Positions 26,990-38,879 of a DNA stretch of 64,000 bases are shown in pieces (within the stretch, counting starts at the first letter, position 1; each line of letters starts with the position of its first letter). Both the position numbers and the translations under genes were made by a program. This DNA is from Euonymus europaeus (lineage: Eukaryota > Streptophyta > Magnoliopsida > Celastrales > Celastraceae). Location of the stretch: contig OY756970.1 in NCBI GenBank assembly GCA_963580455.1, forward strand, positions 18,104,001-18,168,000, written 5' to 3'. The notes beneath the pieces were generated by a model, which did not search any database, had not been told where the DNA came from, and saw only the letters and a program-made list of their open reading frames with translations.

Positions 26990-27360
26990 CAAGCGCAAGA
27001 AGTTGATTGGCAGCATGCCTAGCAATCTCCGCCTCCATTTCACCGAAACACATACGCCAAGCAATGCCCCCAAAGGGCCCAAACATCGCAAATTCTAAAA
27101 GGGGGCTTCGGGATGAACTCTCAGCTTCTTTTACTCTTCCCGCTCAGCCTAACAAATTAATAATACAAATATAGTTCTCCAGACCTGTTTAACTTGCATA
27201 AACATTAGGCATTGCATTGAAAAGATCTCATCATCGAGTAACAAGGCCCACATGGTTACACGCTGGTAGGACGGCCAAAATGTAACCAAATTTGGGTGAA
27301 TACCAGATGCTAGCATGACCTCAAATGCTTTAGTGTTTCGTTTGCTAGCCATGATGTGAG
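26990..27360 (-). pseudogene. Decayed pentatricopeptide (PPR) gene fragment
   Basis: On the minus strand the frame reads AFEVMLASGIHPNLVTF, the classic second helix and loop of a PPR repeat. After frame changes it reads AWRMCFGEMEAEIARHAANQ and LLALDLLNALIHVALCNIHA. These resemble the E-domain tail of plant PPR proteins (GACRxxGxxExGExAAxxLLxLxP...YVLLSNIYA). No continuous frame or start is present, so this is a relic. Further minus-strand frames at 28000-28330 may be unrelated. Confidence 0.5.
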
Positions 27361-27455
27361 AACCCCATGATCATGGAATGCCACAAAACCAAATCCACAT
27401 GTAAAAAAACCCTGCGATTCATAGCATTATAATCCCTACTACATAGCATTATAAG

Positions 27456-27971
27456 CAGGGGCGGACCCAGCTCTTAGGATTAGGGGGCGGGGTTCGGGGC
27501 CGCGCCCCGAAAAATTTTTTTGGCATGTTTTTATACACCAAAAAATGAGTTGTAAGTCAACTACTTTATTAATTCATTATAAATTCACTTAAACAACTTG
27601 CATAAAACATTCAAGTAACTATGTTCTATTACATAAGTGATAAAAAAATACTTCAACAATAGTTTACTGCTTCTAAACTATAACTGTTTCCTTCGAGTCT
27701 TCATATTCTGATAATATTGGATGATAGCTTCATTAGGAACCTGATAAAAAACATTATTATTCTGGGCTGAGCCCATGCCAAATTTCAAATGCAATTCAAC
27801 TTCTTGCAGTCCGTAGCAAAACAAATAATTGAGGGAGGCAAAAATGAAATAATGAGACTAAAATAAATAATTGAGGGGGACGAAAATGAAAAATTCAAAA
27901 TATATGGATTATTTTTGAAAAGTTCAGGGGGGGCCACTGCCCCCCCTGAACTACACGTAGCTCCGCCCCTG
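27456..27971. mobile_element. Non-autonomous hAT element with 8-bp target-site duplication
   Basis: The flanks ATTATAAG at 27448-27455 and 27972-27979 are identical 8-bp duplications, diagnostic for hAT transposons. The ends are CAGGGGCGGACCCAGCTC and, inverted, CAGGGGCGGAGCTACG. Subterminal GC-rich blocks (GGGGCGGGGTTCGGGG, GCCACTGCCCCCCC) surround an AT-rich core. At 516 bp it has no transposase. It shares ends and subterminal motifs with 31657-32247. Confidence 0.88.
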
Positions 27972-28666
27972 ATTATAAGTAACAATATTTCTATCGGGCA
28001 TGATATAAAAAAAAACACCTGCGATTCATCAATAAAATAATTTTTGAGTTGCTCATAAGAGGTGAAGTCCAATGCACAATGCGATGATGGGCATCTCTCT
28101 CGGGAATACTCTCGAGCAGGTGGCGTGCTTCCTTCAGTCTGTGAGGAGGAGCTGCGAGTCATAAAGAACAAGTCTATTAAGGTAATGTTGTTTGGGATTT
28201 GAAAAAGCAAACACATAGTGAATATCGTCAAAGACAAGGAGAATTCTTGAAGCAGAGAGCGGACTCTGAAACAAATGGCCGGCATTAACGACTTTGAAAA
28301 GTTTGTAGTTTTGTACCGGACGAGAGGATTTCAAATCTCTTTCTTTTTGGCGAGGGAGAGGCTCGGTGCACTATACTAGCGTAAATTAAAAATAGAGAAA
28401 AAAAATATATGTATTCAATAATTTAAAAAATGTGTTTAATAATACAGATTTATACTGTTTAAAAATTAGTGCAATAGTGCACCGGCCCTCCCGGAATCCT
28501 TTTTTTTTCTTTTTTCTTTTTGACTTCTAGGGTTCAATTTATTGTCGATTTTTCTTTTTGCCTTGATGTATAATAAACTTTGTAAAATATTTTTACATTA
28601 AAAAAATGACATTTTTTCCTTATTAAATTCTATTGAGGAAGTCGATGCTTTTGCTAGTTTACAACA

Positions 28667-29593
28667 ATGGAGTTTTTGGACGAAGACACTAGGCCCCGAT
28701 TCCTCTTCCAATCACGCGCATCTCCTTCTCCTTTACATAGTGATCAACAAAGTCATCAGCAATCTCTGAACAAGCCATTTATCTTCGTCTCTGTTACTTC
28801 ATCTACGATTCTTCTGCTCCTCTCGCTCTTTCTCGTCGAATCCGAGCCTTTCAAATCCCTAGTCTTGTGGGTCTCGATCTCCCTCCTAATCGGCCCCTTT
28901 GCCCCATCTAACCTCACCGGAGGAGATATTCGCGTCGGTCAAGGTCCAATTTTGGAACCTCCCATCGTTGACGAGCCGCCCGAATCAACGACGAAAAAAC
29001 CACATCTGAAGAAACGCCCAAAACCCGCGACTGTGATTTCGACTCCGATCATTGAAAACTCAAATGGGTCGTTGAGCAAAGACCAGAAGAGTCATGTTTT
29101 GGAACGGAGCACACATGGGGATTTTGAGAAGGATTGGACCGAGGAGGATTTTGAGATGTTGAAGAAACAACTGTTGAAGAATCCGGTAGGGAAACCTAGG
29201 CGATGGGAAGTGATAACAGAGGCTTTCAATGGGAGGCACAGAGTGGAGAGCGTCATCAAGAAAGCAAAGGAAATGGGGGACAGGAAGTTGAACAATGGGG
29301 ATTCATATGCACAGTTTTTGAAGAATAGGAAGCCATTGGATATGAGAATTCAGGAGGATGTCAATGAGGGAGGAGATATGGAGAATGATAAGAGCAATGA
29401 AGATGTTAATGTGGTGGGGTGGATTGCAGGAGAGGACATTGCACTGCTTAATGCATTGAAGGCATTTCCCAAGGATGTCACAATGCGATGGGAGAAGATT
29501 GCAGCTGCTGTTCCAGGGAAGTCAAAAGCAGCTTGTATGAAGAGAGTTGCAGAGTTGAAAAAGGATTTTCGGAGCTCCAAAGCTAATGCTTAG
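28667..29593 (+). CDS. maMYB: Membrane-anchored MYB transcription factor (maMYB-like)
   Basis: One uninterrupted exon of 308 codons. Two hydrophobic segments, about residues 37-56 (KPFIFVSVTSSTILLLLSLF) and 62-79, form a membrane hairpin near the N-terminus. A basic proline-rich linker (KKPHLKKRPKP) follows. Two SANT/MYB-like domains come next: about 155-205 (DWTEEDFEMLKKQLLKNP, RRWEVITEAFNGRHRVESV) and about 250-298 (GWIAGEDIALLNALKAFP, MRWEKIAAAVPGKSKAACMKRV). Order and length match Arabidopsis maMYB (At5g45420), an ER-anchored MYB reported to act in root-hair growth. Tethering implies that DNA binding needs release or a nuclear-envelope position; I infer that. The in-frame ATG at 28667 gives the full N-terminus. 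A short unstructured acidic start precedes the hairpin. Confidence 0.88.
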   Translation: MEFLDEDTRPRFLFQSRASPSPLHSDQQSHQQSLNKPFIFVSVTSSTILLLLSLFLVESEPFKSLVLWVSISLLIGPFAPSNLTGGDIRVGQGPILEPPIVDEPPESTTKKPHLKKRPKPATVISTPIIENSNGSLSKDQKSHVLERSTHGDFEKDWTEEDFEMLKKQLLKNPVGKPRRWEVITEAFNGRHRVESVIKKAKEMGDRKLNNGDSYAQFLKNRKPLDMRIQEDVNEGGDMENDKSNEDVNVVGWIAGEDIALLNALKAFPKDVTMRWEKIAAAVPGKSKAACMKRVAELKKDFRSSKANA

Positions 29594-30329
29594 GGTTAGA
29601 TCAACTGGATTCTTGTGAGTTATATTGGTTCTTAGCCATTAAATTATATGTTGGTTTTGATTTATTACCAACTTTTGTGATTCTGTTGACATTGTGTTCT
29701 AACTGCACCATACTATTTAAATCCATTGCCAATTGTTATAGATGTTTTCTTTCCTCGTGTGGATAGAAGTTGTACTTCCTAAATCATGTCTAATGTCATG
29801 ATTCTAGTGCTTCTCCTTAACAGCTCAATTCAGTACCAATCGCTTTAGATGTCTTTTTCTGTCTGAGTTTATTGAATCAACGCTTCCTAAATTCTGTTTA
29901 CATTCTATTGCATCTCTCATCAAGTTTCAGAAGGTGCTACTGGCATGGCAGTAACCTTCTACATTCCTTACATTTTAGCCGGACGTTTGTGATTGCCTAT
30001 AGAATGTAGGCTCCATTTTGTTTTTGTAAAGAGTGTTGGATATCATGATGTTCTCCTCCTTACATGCCTTACATTCTGCTTCTTCTTGCGAGGATGCCCC
30101 CGCATATACACATGTATAACATCCTCTCTTCCTGATGGCCGCATGAAAGATGGGCCTTGGCCGTATTTTGCTGCATCATATATGTAAAAACTGCTTCCTT
30201 TTGATGTATTTCTTTCTTACTACGTGATTCATAGTAATGCCATTCAACTCCTGCAGGCCTACTTGTGAGTTTATAAATTTATAAGAGTCAGCATGTGGAT
30301 TATAGTCGTAAGCTTTTCTAATGGAAAAG

Positions 30330-31656
30330 TGTGAGATTTTATTTTTCGATTTGAGTCTCTCTCTTTTGGACATGAGTATCATTCTTTTGCAGAGTGCAAA
30401 ATCTGTAATAGGATTGGTAATCTTGAACAGGATTGTTGGTTCAAAAGTAAACCTAATTGTAACAACTGTGGAAGGCACGGTCATTCACGGTAGAACTGCA
30501 GGTTCAAACAGAATGCTAATTTTGCTTACCAAGAAAAAGGAAATGGAGAAGAGGAGGAGCAAGACTTACTTTTCTATGCTTGTTTACCAGTCTGTCTCTC
30601 AGAACAGTGTTTTGTATGTGTAGTGATTATAGTAACCACATGACTCGAAAGGAGGAGTTATTTGTTGGCATGGACAAGGAGAGACTCTCAAGTGAGAATG
30701 GGAAATGATGAAGTTGTTAAGGTTGAAGGAGTGGCCACTGTTGCTGTGAATATGTCATGTTTGTCCCTAAGCTTAATGCAAATCTATTAAGTGTAAGCCA
30801 AATGATGGAAAGAGGCTACTCTTTGTTGTTTAAAGATGATGTATGTAAAATTATGTAGGGAAGCAAGCCTATTGGTAAAATTAAAATGAAGGAAAAGAGA
30901 AGTTTTCATGCGACTCTTGAGTCAGGTGGCTTTGAGTGGCAGAGGAAGATCCAGAGCTATGACACAAACGGCTTCGACATCTTGGTGGTTCTTCTATAAG
31001 CTTAACGTCAAAGAGGAGGCTTGTTAGGGATTTGCTTTAGCTGAATTCTGTTGATCAGCTTTATGAAGGTTGTATGCAGGGGAAGTTCAGTAGATTACCC
31101 TTTCAGAAGGACCAAATGACCATAGCAAAGTATCCATCCATTGGACCTGATTCCCACTGATTTCTGTGGCCCAATGCACACAACTGTTGAGCAAAACAGG
31201 TACTTTATTACCTTCACAGATGATTACAGCAGGTTTACTTGGGCATATTTTCTGAAACTCTGAATGTGTCCAGGAAATTCAAGACTTTTGGTTGAAAATC
31301 ACAAGAGCAAAAGGATAAAAAACCATAAGGAATGAAATTTGCAAAAAGGATGACTTTCTTTTTAAATGCAAAAAGGAAGTGTTATTACGGGCCACCAAGA
31401 AGATGATACCAAAGAGGGGAATATATTAGTGTGTTTCAATCTGTTAAACACAGGAAATTTGCATCAAAACAACAGTAACTTTTCATTTAATATAGGCTAC
31501 AAAATCTAAGACCACTTGTATAAAACATTAGAGAAGTAAACTTAGTATGTGATCATGAAGTTATTGTTGTTTCTTCAAGTGAGACTCAGAAAGATTTACC
31601 TCTAGATTATCGTCAAAGTTGTTAAAGTGGAATTCGTACTCAACTCAGATGGTATA
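30330..31656 (+). mobile_element. Ty1/Copia retrotransposon relic (gag zinc knuckle to integrase)
   Basis: Reading the plus strand across frames gives, in order: a CX2CX4HX4C gag zinc knuckle (about 30456-30505) with a stop codon inside it; a protease/pre-integrase stretch (SVSQMMERGY, about 30790-30830); and an integrase-like FTDDYSRFTWAYFL segment (about 31213-31255). Gag, pre-integrase and integrase in that order are Copia-like. Multiple stops and frame breaks show it is dead. No LTRs were recognised. The remnant continues for a short distance right of the nested hAT element (32256-32310). Confidence 0.8.
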
Positions 31657-32247
31657 CAGTGGCGGAGCCAGAAAGTTTTAGTTGGGGGGCCAAAAATTAA
31701 GAAAACAATATATCTTCTTCATAACTTCATTTTTTTGTAATAATGAATGCTTAACCTTGTGTATAGAGGGGGTCGATAGTTTGGTGGGGGTTCGGGGGCA
31801 GCGCCCCAAATTTTTTTTTTAGTGATATTTATAAAAAAAATTATCTAATTTCTAGGTCAAAAATCATCATCTATATAAATACAAGTTATGTATAAGAAAC
31901 AAATACACAACTTAAGAAACAACTACAACACATGAAACAACTCCAAAAAACACTACCAACATCAGGAAATTACTAGTCATCTTTAATGTATAAGCCTGGA
32001 ACGATAATACAAATTCGAAGAATAGAGATCGAGAAATCAAGTTCATATTTAGTGTTCTGATACAAAACTATCTTTTGTTACAAAAGACAAAAGTAACATA
32101 CTAACAAAACAATTAATTAATCACTAAATAAGTAATTCAAAAAAATTTAAGGAGACAAAAATATAATTTAAGTATATTATCATATGAAAAAAAAATTCTT
32201 TTGAGGGGGCAATTGCCCCCTAAAAGATCCATGTGGCTCCGCCACTG
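31657..32247. mobile_element. Non-autonomous hAT element nested in the Copia relic
   Basis: Identical 8-bp duplications ATGGTATA flank it at 31649-31656 and 32248-32255. The ends are CAGTGGCGGAGCCAG and, inverted, CAGTGGCGGAGCCACATG. The GGTTCGGGGGCAGCGCCCC block and the GGGGGCAATTGCCCCC block mirror those in 27456-27971, so the two elements (591 and 516 bp) are one family. No transposase is present. Confidence 0.9.
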
Positions 32248-32426
32248 ATGGTATAAATGGAATGCATTTGAAAATCCATAGCCTAAACATTGTAAGAGAT
32301 TCTTTTGTTATAGGTGATTATCAATGGTCAGCCGTCAATGATAAATATTATTCGAAAACCTTTGGTCTATATATGATTTCCTAGTCATAAAAAAAGAAAA
32401 GAAAATGTGTATTAATTTTTTTAAAT

Positions 32427-32478
32427 CTTGAAAGGACACGGAACGACATCGTCTTGAAAGGACACGGAACGACATCGT
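32427..32478. promoter_or_regulatory. 26-bp perfect tandem duplication upstream of the FAM114-like gene
   Basis: Positions 32427-32452 and 32453-32478 are identical, each containing GGAACGACATCGT. They lie 140-190 bp upstream of the ATG, where the core promoter or leader is expected. A duplicated promoter element is possible; no binding factor can be named with confidence. Confidence 0.6.
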
Positions 32479-32616
32479 TCTTGTGTTTATTGTTTTGCTT
32501 TTGCCTTCGGATTCACGTTGAAGCAATTCCTCTGACGAAATCGCAGTCCTCTTTGAAGTTCGATCACCAAAAGCTCTCAAATTCCACCACACAAGAAATC
32601 ATCCAAAACCTCTTCC

Positions 32617-35600
32617 ATGGAAGAATCACACGAAGGAATTCAAAAACAACGACAAGAAGAAGAGCAAGAACCTAAAGCAGAGCCTCCACCCCAGCCACTG
32701 CCGAGAGCGAATAGCAATAAAGGGTGGGGAGGATGGGGAACCTCCGCTTTCTCTGTACTCACAGATCTCCAAAAGGCCGCTGCGGCCGCCGCTGAAGAGA
32801 TCTCCCGCAATGTACGCTATATGCCTGCCTTTTTCTTTTTTCTTTAATCAATTTTTGTTAGGTTTTGATTTGCCCAAATTAGGGGATCGGGTACAGTCAT
32901 TTCCATTTCGGTTTTTGTATATGTAATGTTCAGTGTCAGATCTATCTTGTAGGCCAACCGGTATTTATGTATTTTTATTTAGCATTTTAGCTTGCATCTG
33001 TAGAGTTTCAAGATCGTCGGTAGATAAGGCAAACGTGCTATAGATATATACACTGATAGTGGAGTATAGTTATTCGTTAATGCAAAACTAGTTAGAGAAA
33101 CATTTGTTAAATTTGAAATTTGTGGCTTCTTTTCTGAAAATGTTGTTTCTTCGCAAGTCCCCAGTTTTGGAATTTGTGATGCTTTTGAGTGTATTTGAAT
33201 TTGCGATTGTTAGAAAAGTAAAATTTCCTTATCAATAGATTAGTTTGTTTAGTATTTAGTAATTTCACCCGAAAAACCCAAATTGCTTATCTATTGCTAT
33301 TGTGGGTTTGAGTTCTTATGTGAAGTGTTAGATTGCAACTCAACTGAAATGATTCAAACTTGAAATTTTGAGCTATTCTGATATTTGAACTCCATTACTG
33401 GCTATGGAAAGGTGTATAAAAAAAAATTATATTTAGTTTTCTGTCCTGTTACTCCTGTAAAGGCTTGATGGCTTGATCTGCCGCACTTGGCAGCCTTAAA
33501 TACTCGGTTTGACGTGTCCAAGGGTGGTTGTGCTTCTCAGGCATTGCTCTTGGTCTTATTCTTATTTTTCCTTTGATGGCCATTTTCCTATTCGTCTGCT
33601 GCAATTTGGAAAGAATAATCACAGAAACATGGGTTAATTATGGCTGTTTATGTTTTTACTAATGAATATGAAACTATGAATGCATGTTGCACATCAACAT
33701 TCAGCACTTTGGATTGTAAATATGAGATGTATCTGGTAGATGGTTTGAGTTTTGTTTGAGTGGTCATTCTTGGATTCAGGCTGCTGTGGCTGCAGAGAAG
33801 GCAGCAAAGAGCATTGCTGACATTCAAATCAGTGCTGAGGACTCAGAATCTTCCAAGGAGGAGGAGGCTGGAGATAATGAGGATGGAGAGGCAGTAGAAT
33901 CTGCAGCTGAAAAGGAAACTGCTGATGGGAATGACAATGTCCGAAAGTCTGTTTTGGATAAATTGGAGAAAGCAAGTGATGATTCCTTCCTTGGCCAGGC
34001 AAGTCTCGTTTGCATCAATATGTGCTATTGACATATTTTTGATAGATTCATACTGTTTTTTTTTCTTTTTATTGGCATAATTTTTTAAATGCACGTACTC
34101 ATCTAGTAAATGAGCATAAATGAATTCATGTTCTTTGTACATCTTGCATGTCCCCGACACCAAGGGAGCCTTGTGTATTAAAGTTTTTTACCTTTGTTTG
34201 TCATCTAGAAAAGCTGGCACTTAGCTTTCTTTTTTCTGTTCTCACAAATCTGAGGATGTTCCTATTTAAACATTTCAGCGTTTAAAAGTTCTTGATGATT
34301 CCGTGGAGAACTTCGCTTCAGGAGCATGGCAGGCACTAGGAAATGCATGGAAAGGGGGTACCAATTTGGTTCAGAAGTATGTAACTGTGCAGTTCAATGC
34401 ATTTTATTTTCTAGAGGTTATTGTGAATTTTTCTTAGTTGAAATAAAATCAGCTCACTGAAAAAGTGTTTTTTCTTTATGTTCTCTGTTTGAATATTAAT
34501 ATATATGGCTAGGAAAAAATGGATTAACAAAATCAAGAGACTGATACAAAGATATCGAAGACCTTATTGAACTGACTGGAAGTTACTGAATTGAAATTGG
34601 TTGGGAACTGAGTTCTGGGGGTTCTACATTTGAGATTATTAGCTTTAGATCTCAACTGAATTATCCTGTTTTAGAGCTATACTTCCTTTCTGCTCATCAT
34701 TTAGGTTTCTTTGAGGTCGTCAGTTGCTAATTTTTAAAATACTATCTCATCTATCATGGACGAAATTTCTTATGCAAATATATATAAATGGAAGTGGAAG
34801 GGCTGAATTGATACTGTGTTGCTGCTTCTATAAAAAAGAAAGAACTCTGACCCTTTATTTTATCCTTTATCATGACAAGCACCACCTAAGAAATGCTCAT
34901 TAGTAGGAGAGCTACCTTCCTTTGTTTGTCAAACAGCACAAATTAGCATCAGATGATACCCCATTGCCTCTTTTCTTTCTTCTTGCATGGGAAGTGTCTA
35001 TTTGCAAAGTGATAACCATGTCTTTTAATATTCGATGGTTAAGATCCTTTTCCTAGTGATCTTCAAGAAAATAAGCAACTTTGGTGGGGACTACCTGTTA
35101 AAATTTAGAATGTATTATTGTTCATTTTGAATTAGTTTGTTCCTTTGCTGCTGGAATTTTTTTACACAGACAATGTATCCTTGTGATTCGAAGTGATGTA
35201 GATATTTCTATCAGCCTTGTACAGTAGCTAAATTTTATATTCAAGAAATAGTATTAAAGAAAAGATGAAAATAATACTTATACTCATACTTCTTGCCTGG
35301 TAATGATATTTTAGTCTGCTTAAAACAGGCAGCACTTGAAGTTGTATATTTAGTTTTCTTGAAAAAGAAACTTGGATACGACTTCTCTTTTCCTTGTAAG
35401 CTAAGAGCGTTCATTTTTGCTGAAACGAGGTTCTTTAATATTTTTGACCTTTTTGGAAGGAGTGAAATTTTGAAAAGGTTGAAAATGTGATGATAATCTT
35501 ACACTAAGGCTGGAATAACATAGTGATAATAGTTCAACCCTCTCCTTGCTTAAATGTTCCGAATCTTTTTCTGCCCCTTTCTTTCTGAGACATCCAGGGA

Positions 35601-38600
35601 CTTTACTAGCCACTGGATGCTTTTTTCCATCCCAATTTGTGTGCTTTATAATTTTATTAACTCATGTACTGGATGTGCTCTATTGTATTTCTATTGGAAT
35701 CATTATGGATTAGGTATCATGTATGGTTGAATAAATATTGTTTACACACAGCTTCAACTATTTCTGGACAAAGAGTGCAAAAGATTATAATACTACAATT
35801 ATATGCTTTAGCTTTTAACATAATAAGAAACATAGAGAAAGGTTTGAATTAGGGATTGACTGTAATTTTGAGAGTGCAATCCTTGTGGCAGAAGAAATTA
35901 TGGTGGGATCTACCGATTTTGGAGTTATTAGATTAAAACTAATTGCTGCTGTCGACAAATTTTCTAAAACAAATTTCTTTTGTTCTTTCTCTAGGCTTGA
36001 GCATTCTGCTGTGAACCTTGCAGAATCTATACAGCATGGTAACTTACCCGGAGCAGCACCATCCTTAATTGAGGTTGGCACGTCTGTCATTAATTTTGTC
36101 TATGAATGTCGGTGTAGTTGCCTATTTATTGTCTTCGTCTTGCAGACTGGAAAAGCTTTTACTTCAAAGGGAATGGAAGTGCTTGAATATGTAGGGAAAG
36201 AGACTATGGATCTATTGATTACTGAGACTGGTATTGAAGTTGAGAAGAATTCTTATGATCCTGAACATCAAGCTGATGAGGATCGATTACTTGAAGATGT
36301 GACCTTTGATCGGTGTTTCTACATTTATGGAGGTCCAGAGCAGTTGGAGGTCACTTCCAATCTTTGACTTTGATTGATTATTTTGTTTTTATTTTTTGCC
36401 TTGCTAGGTCTGATAAAATTGTTGAACCTAATACTGTCAGGAACTGGAGGCATTGTCTAGCCACTATGCCTTGTTATTTAACCGGAGAAAAGCAAAATTA
36501 TCATCTGAACAGAAGTCCTTATATGATGGGAAGCTTAAACTGATCCAGCAAATTTTTATGTTGGGTAGCAAAATTGATGGGAATGTTTTAGAGTCAGACA
36601 GGGGGAAGAAAATAGAGACTGGGAGAGAGGGAAGCGGTGACGAGATGAAAAGTCTACATGATTCAAGTGTCAATAAGGCTGCTGACTTGGCTGTAGGGTA
36701 ATTTATCTCACACAAAATAATTATCTTTACTTCAGCCTTAAAAGTTTAAATAACATTTTGAGATACATTTGGTATAGCCTGTGCTTTATGCATAAATGTG
36801 TTATATTGGCTCCTTTGATGACTTCCAGCTACTACCTTGCCATGTTCTTCTAATTTATTGTTAAGATTAGTTACTTTGTCATTCAATCCAATAAGTGAAT
36901 TTTTTCAGTCAGGGCATTTCATATCATTTATACATATTCCAACTCTTATCAAGCACATTCAAGATCCATATGACTAAGTTGATTACATATTCTTTTTACA
37001 GCTTCTCTTTTCCTTTTTTTTTTCAAATTTTAGGGCTTACATTTTAGTTCATGCCTCCAATAAGAATGGTGTTGTGGATTGAGTTTTATTTTAATTATAA
37101 ATATTATTACCAGCTAGGCGCTAGCTGACATTAAGGAAGTTCCTCTGTGACTTTTTCATAATGCTCAATCATTTGACATGTGGCACCAGAAATACTATCT
37201 CTGTCCCGTACTATCCCTTTGAGACTGCTGCTATATTTTATGCTTTCTGGACATGTCGCAGGTTCACAAGTACCTTGGCAGAACTGAACGCTAATGATAT
37301 AATTCAGAGGACTGCAGGCAGATTGGAGTCTCTTCATTCTGAGGGGGTTCATGTATGGATATACTTTGGAATTTATAGGATTTTTGAGCTGATTACTTAT
37401 TGACATAGCTTCTATCTTGTATGGTAAATTAAATTTTTTATAATTTTCATTGACTTCGCAGAGAGTCTCAGAAATGTGCTGTTTTGCGGTGTCTCAACTG
37501 CTAATGGTTGGTAAATCTATCATATCCTTTGCACACGGAATTCAGGAAGAAGATGCTGATATGGAGATGATGAATGCTGACTGGCCTGCGGATTCTGTTG
37601 AAAAAGCAAGGATAGTCCGAACAAAGGCACAAACGATGACCTGTTATGTCGAAGAAGTTTCCAGCAGTTTTATCACAGGTTGGTTTTCCTGCATTCCTTG
37701 TACTGTTGTTGCTTGTTTTTATCTTTTTTTTTTTTTTCCTTTCTGGAAGCTTTTCTGCCATTGCCTCAAGTAAATGCATGTGAATGCAAAGGCCTTCTCC
37801 ATTTCTTGTTTTTCTATTTGAGATTCGAGATATTGACATAGACATTGCATGTTGGAAATTAGTATCATAAGATTCCTGCTCAATTGCCAACTCTTTTATT
37901 GCTTGAAATGCATAGAATTGGACAAGCCATCTAATATAGCTATTTTTGGAAGTTTGTTGAGTTCTTCTAAAATGATTGTTTGTGACTGCTTATCCAGATT
38001 CCAGGTCTTTTTTTCCTTCCCATTTTTGATATCAGTAACATAATGTTCTAGGAGTTAGTGATGTATTTTGATAGCTTTAGCTCTGAGATTAAGACCTTGA
38101 AAATTGGAAATGATGACCGTTTAAATTATCATATGTTTTAAGAAACATAATAGTTTGATTGGTTCATTTCTTTATCTCATGAAGAAGGTTAATAACCTTC
38201 CCTTCCCTTTACTTAAAAAAACCCTCTGAATCTGTCACTTTTAAAACCCTAAACACATCCAAAAACCCTCTAATAGACCACTAGATTGTTGCCTAATAAT
38301 TGGAATCAGTTGGTTAATTTGTCTGGTAACTATTCCCCTTAGTGCCTCCGTTGCTTCATGCCACAGTTGTGTAATAATATGAGGCTTGAGGGAATTGGAA
38401 TTATCAGCAGTGAACAAAGTAAACCAGTTAGAGTTTGCAATGATTACACCAGTAACTTTTAATTCACCTATACCTCAATGGCTCAAAGTAAATGTGCATA
38501 TAGCATAAAAAGGGATTCTCTAAACAAAGAAGACATGGCCTGTCTCTTTTCTTTTCTGTTTTCCCTCTTCTCTATCCTTTCCAATTTGTAGGATTACAAT

Positions 38601-38879
38601 CTTTCTACTGTTATATACAAGCAATGGAAATTGAAGGATCTTTTTTTTTTAAATTGCTAATGCTCAGGGATATCTGATGTGGCTGAAGCTTATCTTGCAG
38701 CCATTAAGGCTGCAAGTGCTGATTCCCAAGAAGTTGTTCCACAGAAATCTATCCAAGAAAAAGCCAATGTCTACTCAGAAAATCTCACTGCTGATAAAAA
38801 CACAGCATTGGCGAAAATCCAAGATGGGCTCCAATACTTGTCTTACGTGGTCCTTTCAACTTCAATGCCGACTGCTTGA
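32617..38879 (+). CDS. FAM114 family (DUF719) protein, 523 aa
   Basis: Nine exons join in frame: 32617-32811, 33780-33998, 34279-34376, 35995-36073, 36146-36349, 36441-36697, 37262-37352, 37462-37678 and 38668-38879. The protein starts MEESHEGIQKQRQEE, has a proline- and glutamate-rich N-terminus, then GWGGWGTSAFSVLTDLQKAA, an alanine-rich amphipathic helix (AAVAAEKAAKSI) and an acidic linker. The conserved core (FASGAWQALGNAWKGGTNLV, GKAFTSKGMEVLEYVGKETM) and a long helical C-terminal half follow. This matches FAM114A/NOXP20 homologues; animal FAM114A proteins bind Rab2 at the Golgi, and any plant role is inferred. Intron 2 uses a GC donor (CAG|GCAAGT) because no GT donor keeps the frame. 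Intron 6 holds a solo LTR-like repeat and intron 3 is 1.6 kb. Confidence 0.88.
36859..36942. mobile_element. Single TRIM-type terminal repeat in intron 6 of the FAM114-like gene
   Basis: TGTTAAGATTAGTTACTTTG and GCATTTCATATCATTTATAC match the terminal repeats at 14088-14172 and 14382-14467 in order and spacing. Only one copy is present, as expected for a solo LTR left by recombination. Confidence 0.65.

Larger units (their letters stand above)
25130..28666. other. Intergenic spacer with PPR relic and hAT element
   Basis: The first 200 bp are presumably the 3' UTR of the LRR-extensin. I see nothing genic in 25350-26930, apart from a short duplicated phrase ATGGGCCTTGCGCAT near 26426 and 26451. 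A PPR relic (26990-27360) and a hAT element (27456-27971) follow. The remainder up to 28666 has no supported gene and includes the maMYB upstream region. Confidence 0.6.
29594..32616. other. Intergenic region occupied by a dead Copia element and a nested hAT element
   Basis: 29594-30300 is the maMYB 3' flank with no supported gene. From about 30330 to 32300 the space is retrotransposon relic interrupted by a hAT insertion. The last 300 bp are the promoter and leader of the FAM114-like gene, with a 26-bp tandem repeat. Confidence 0.65.
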
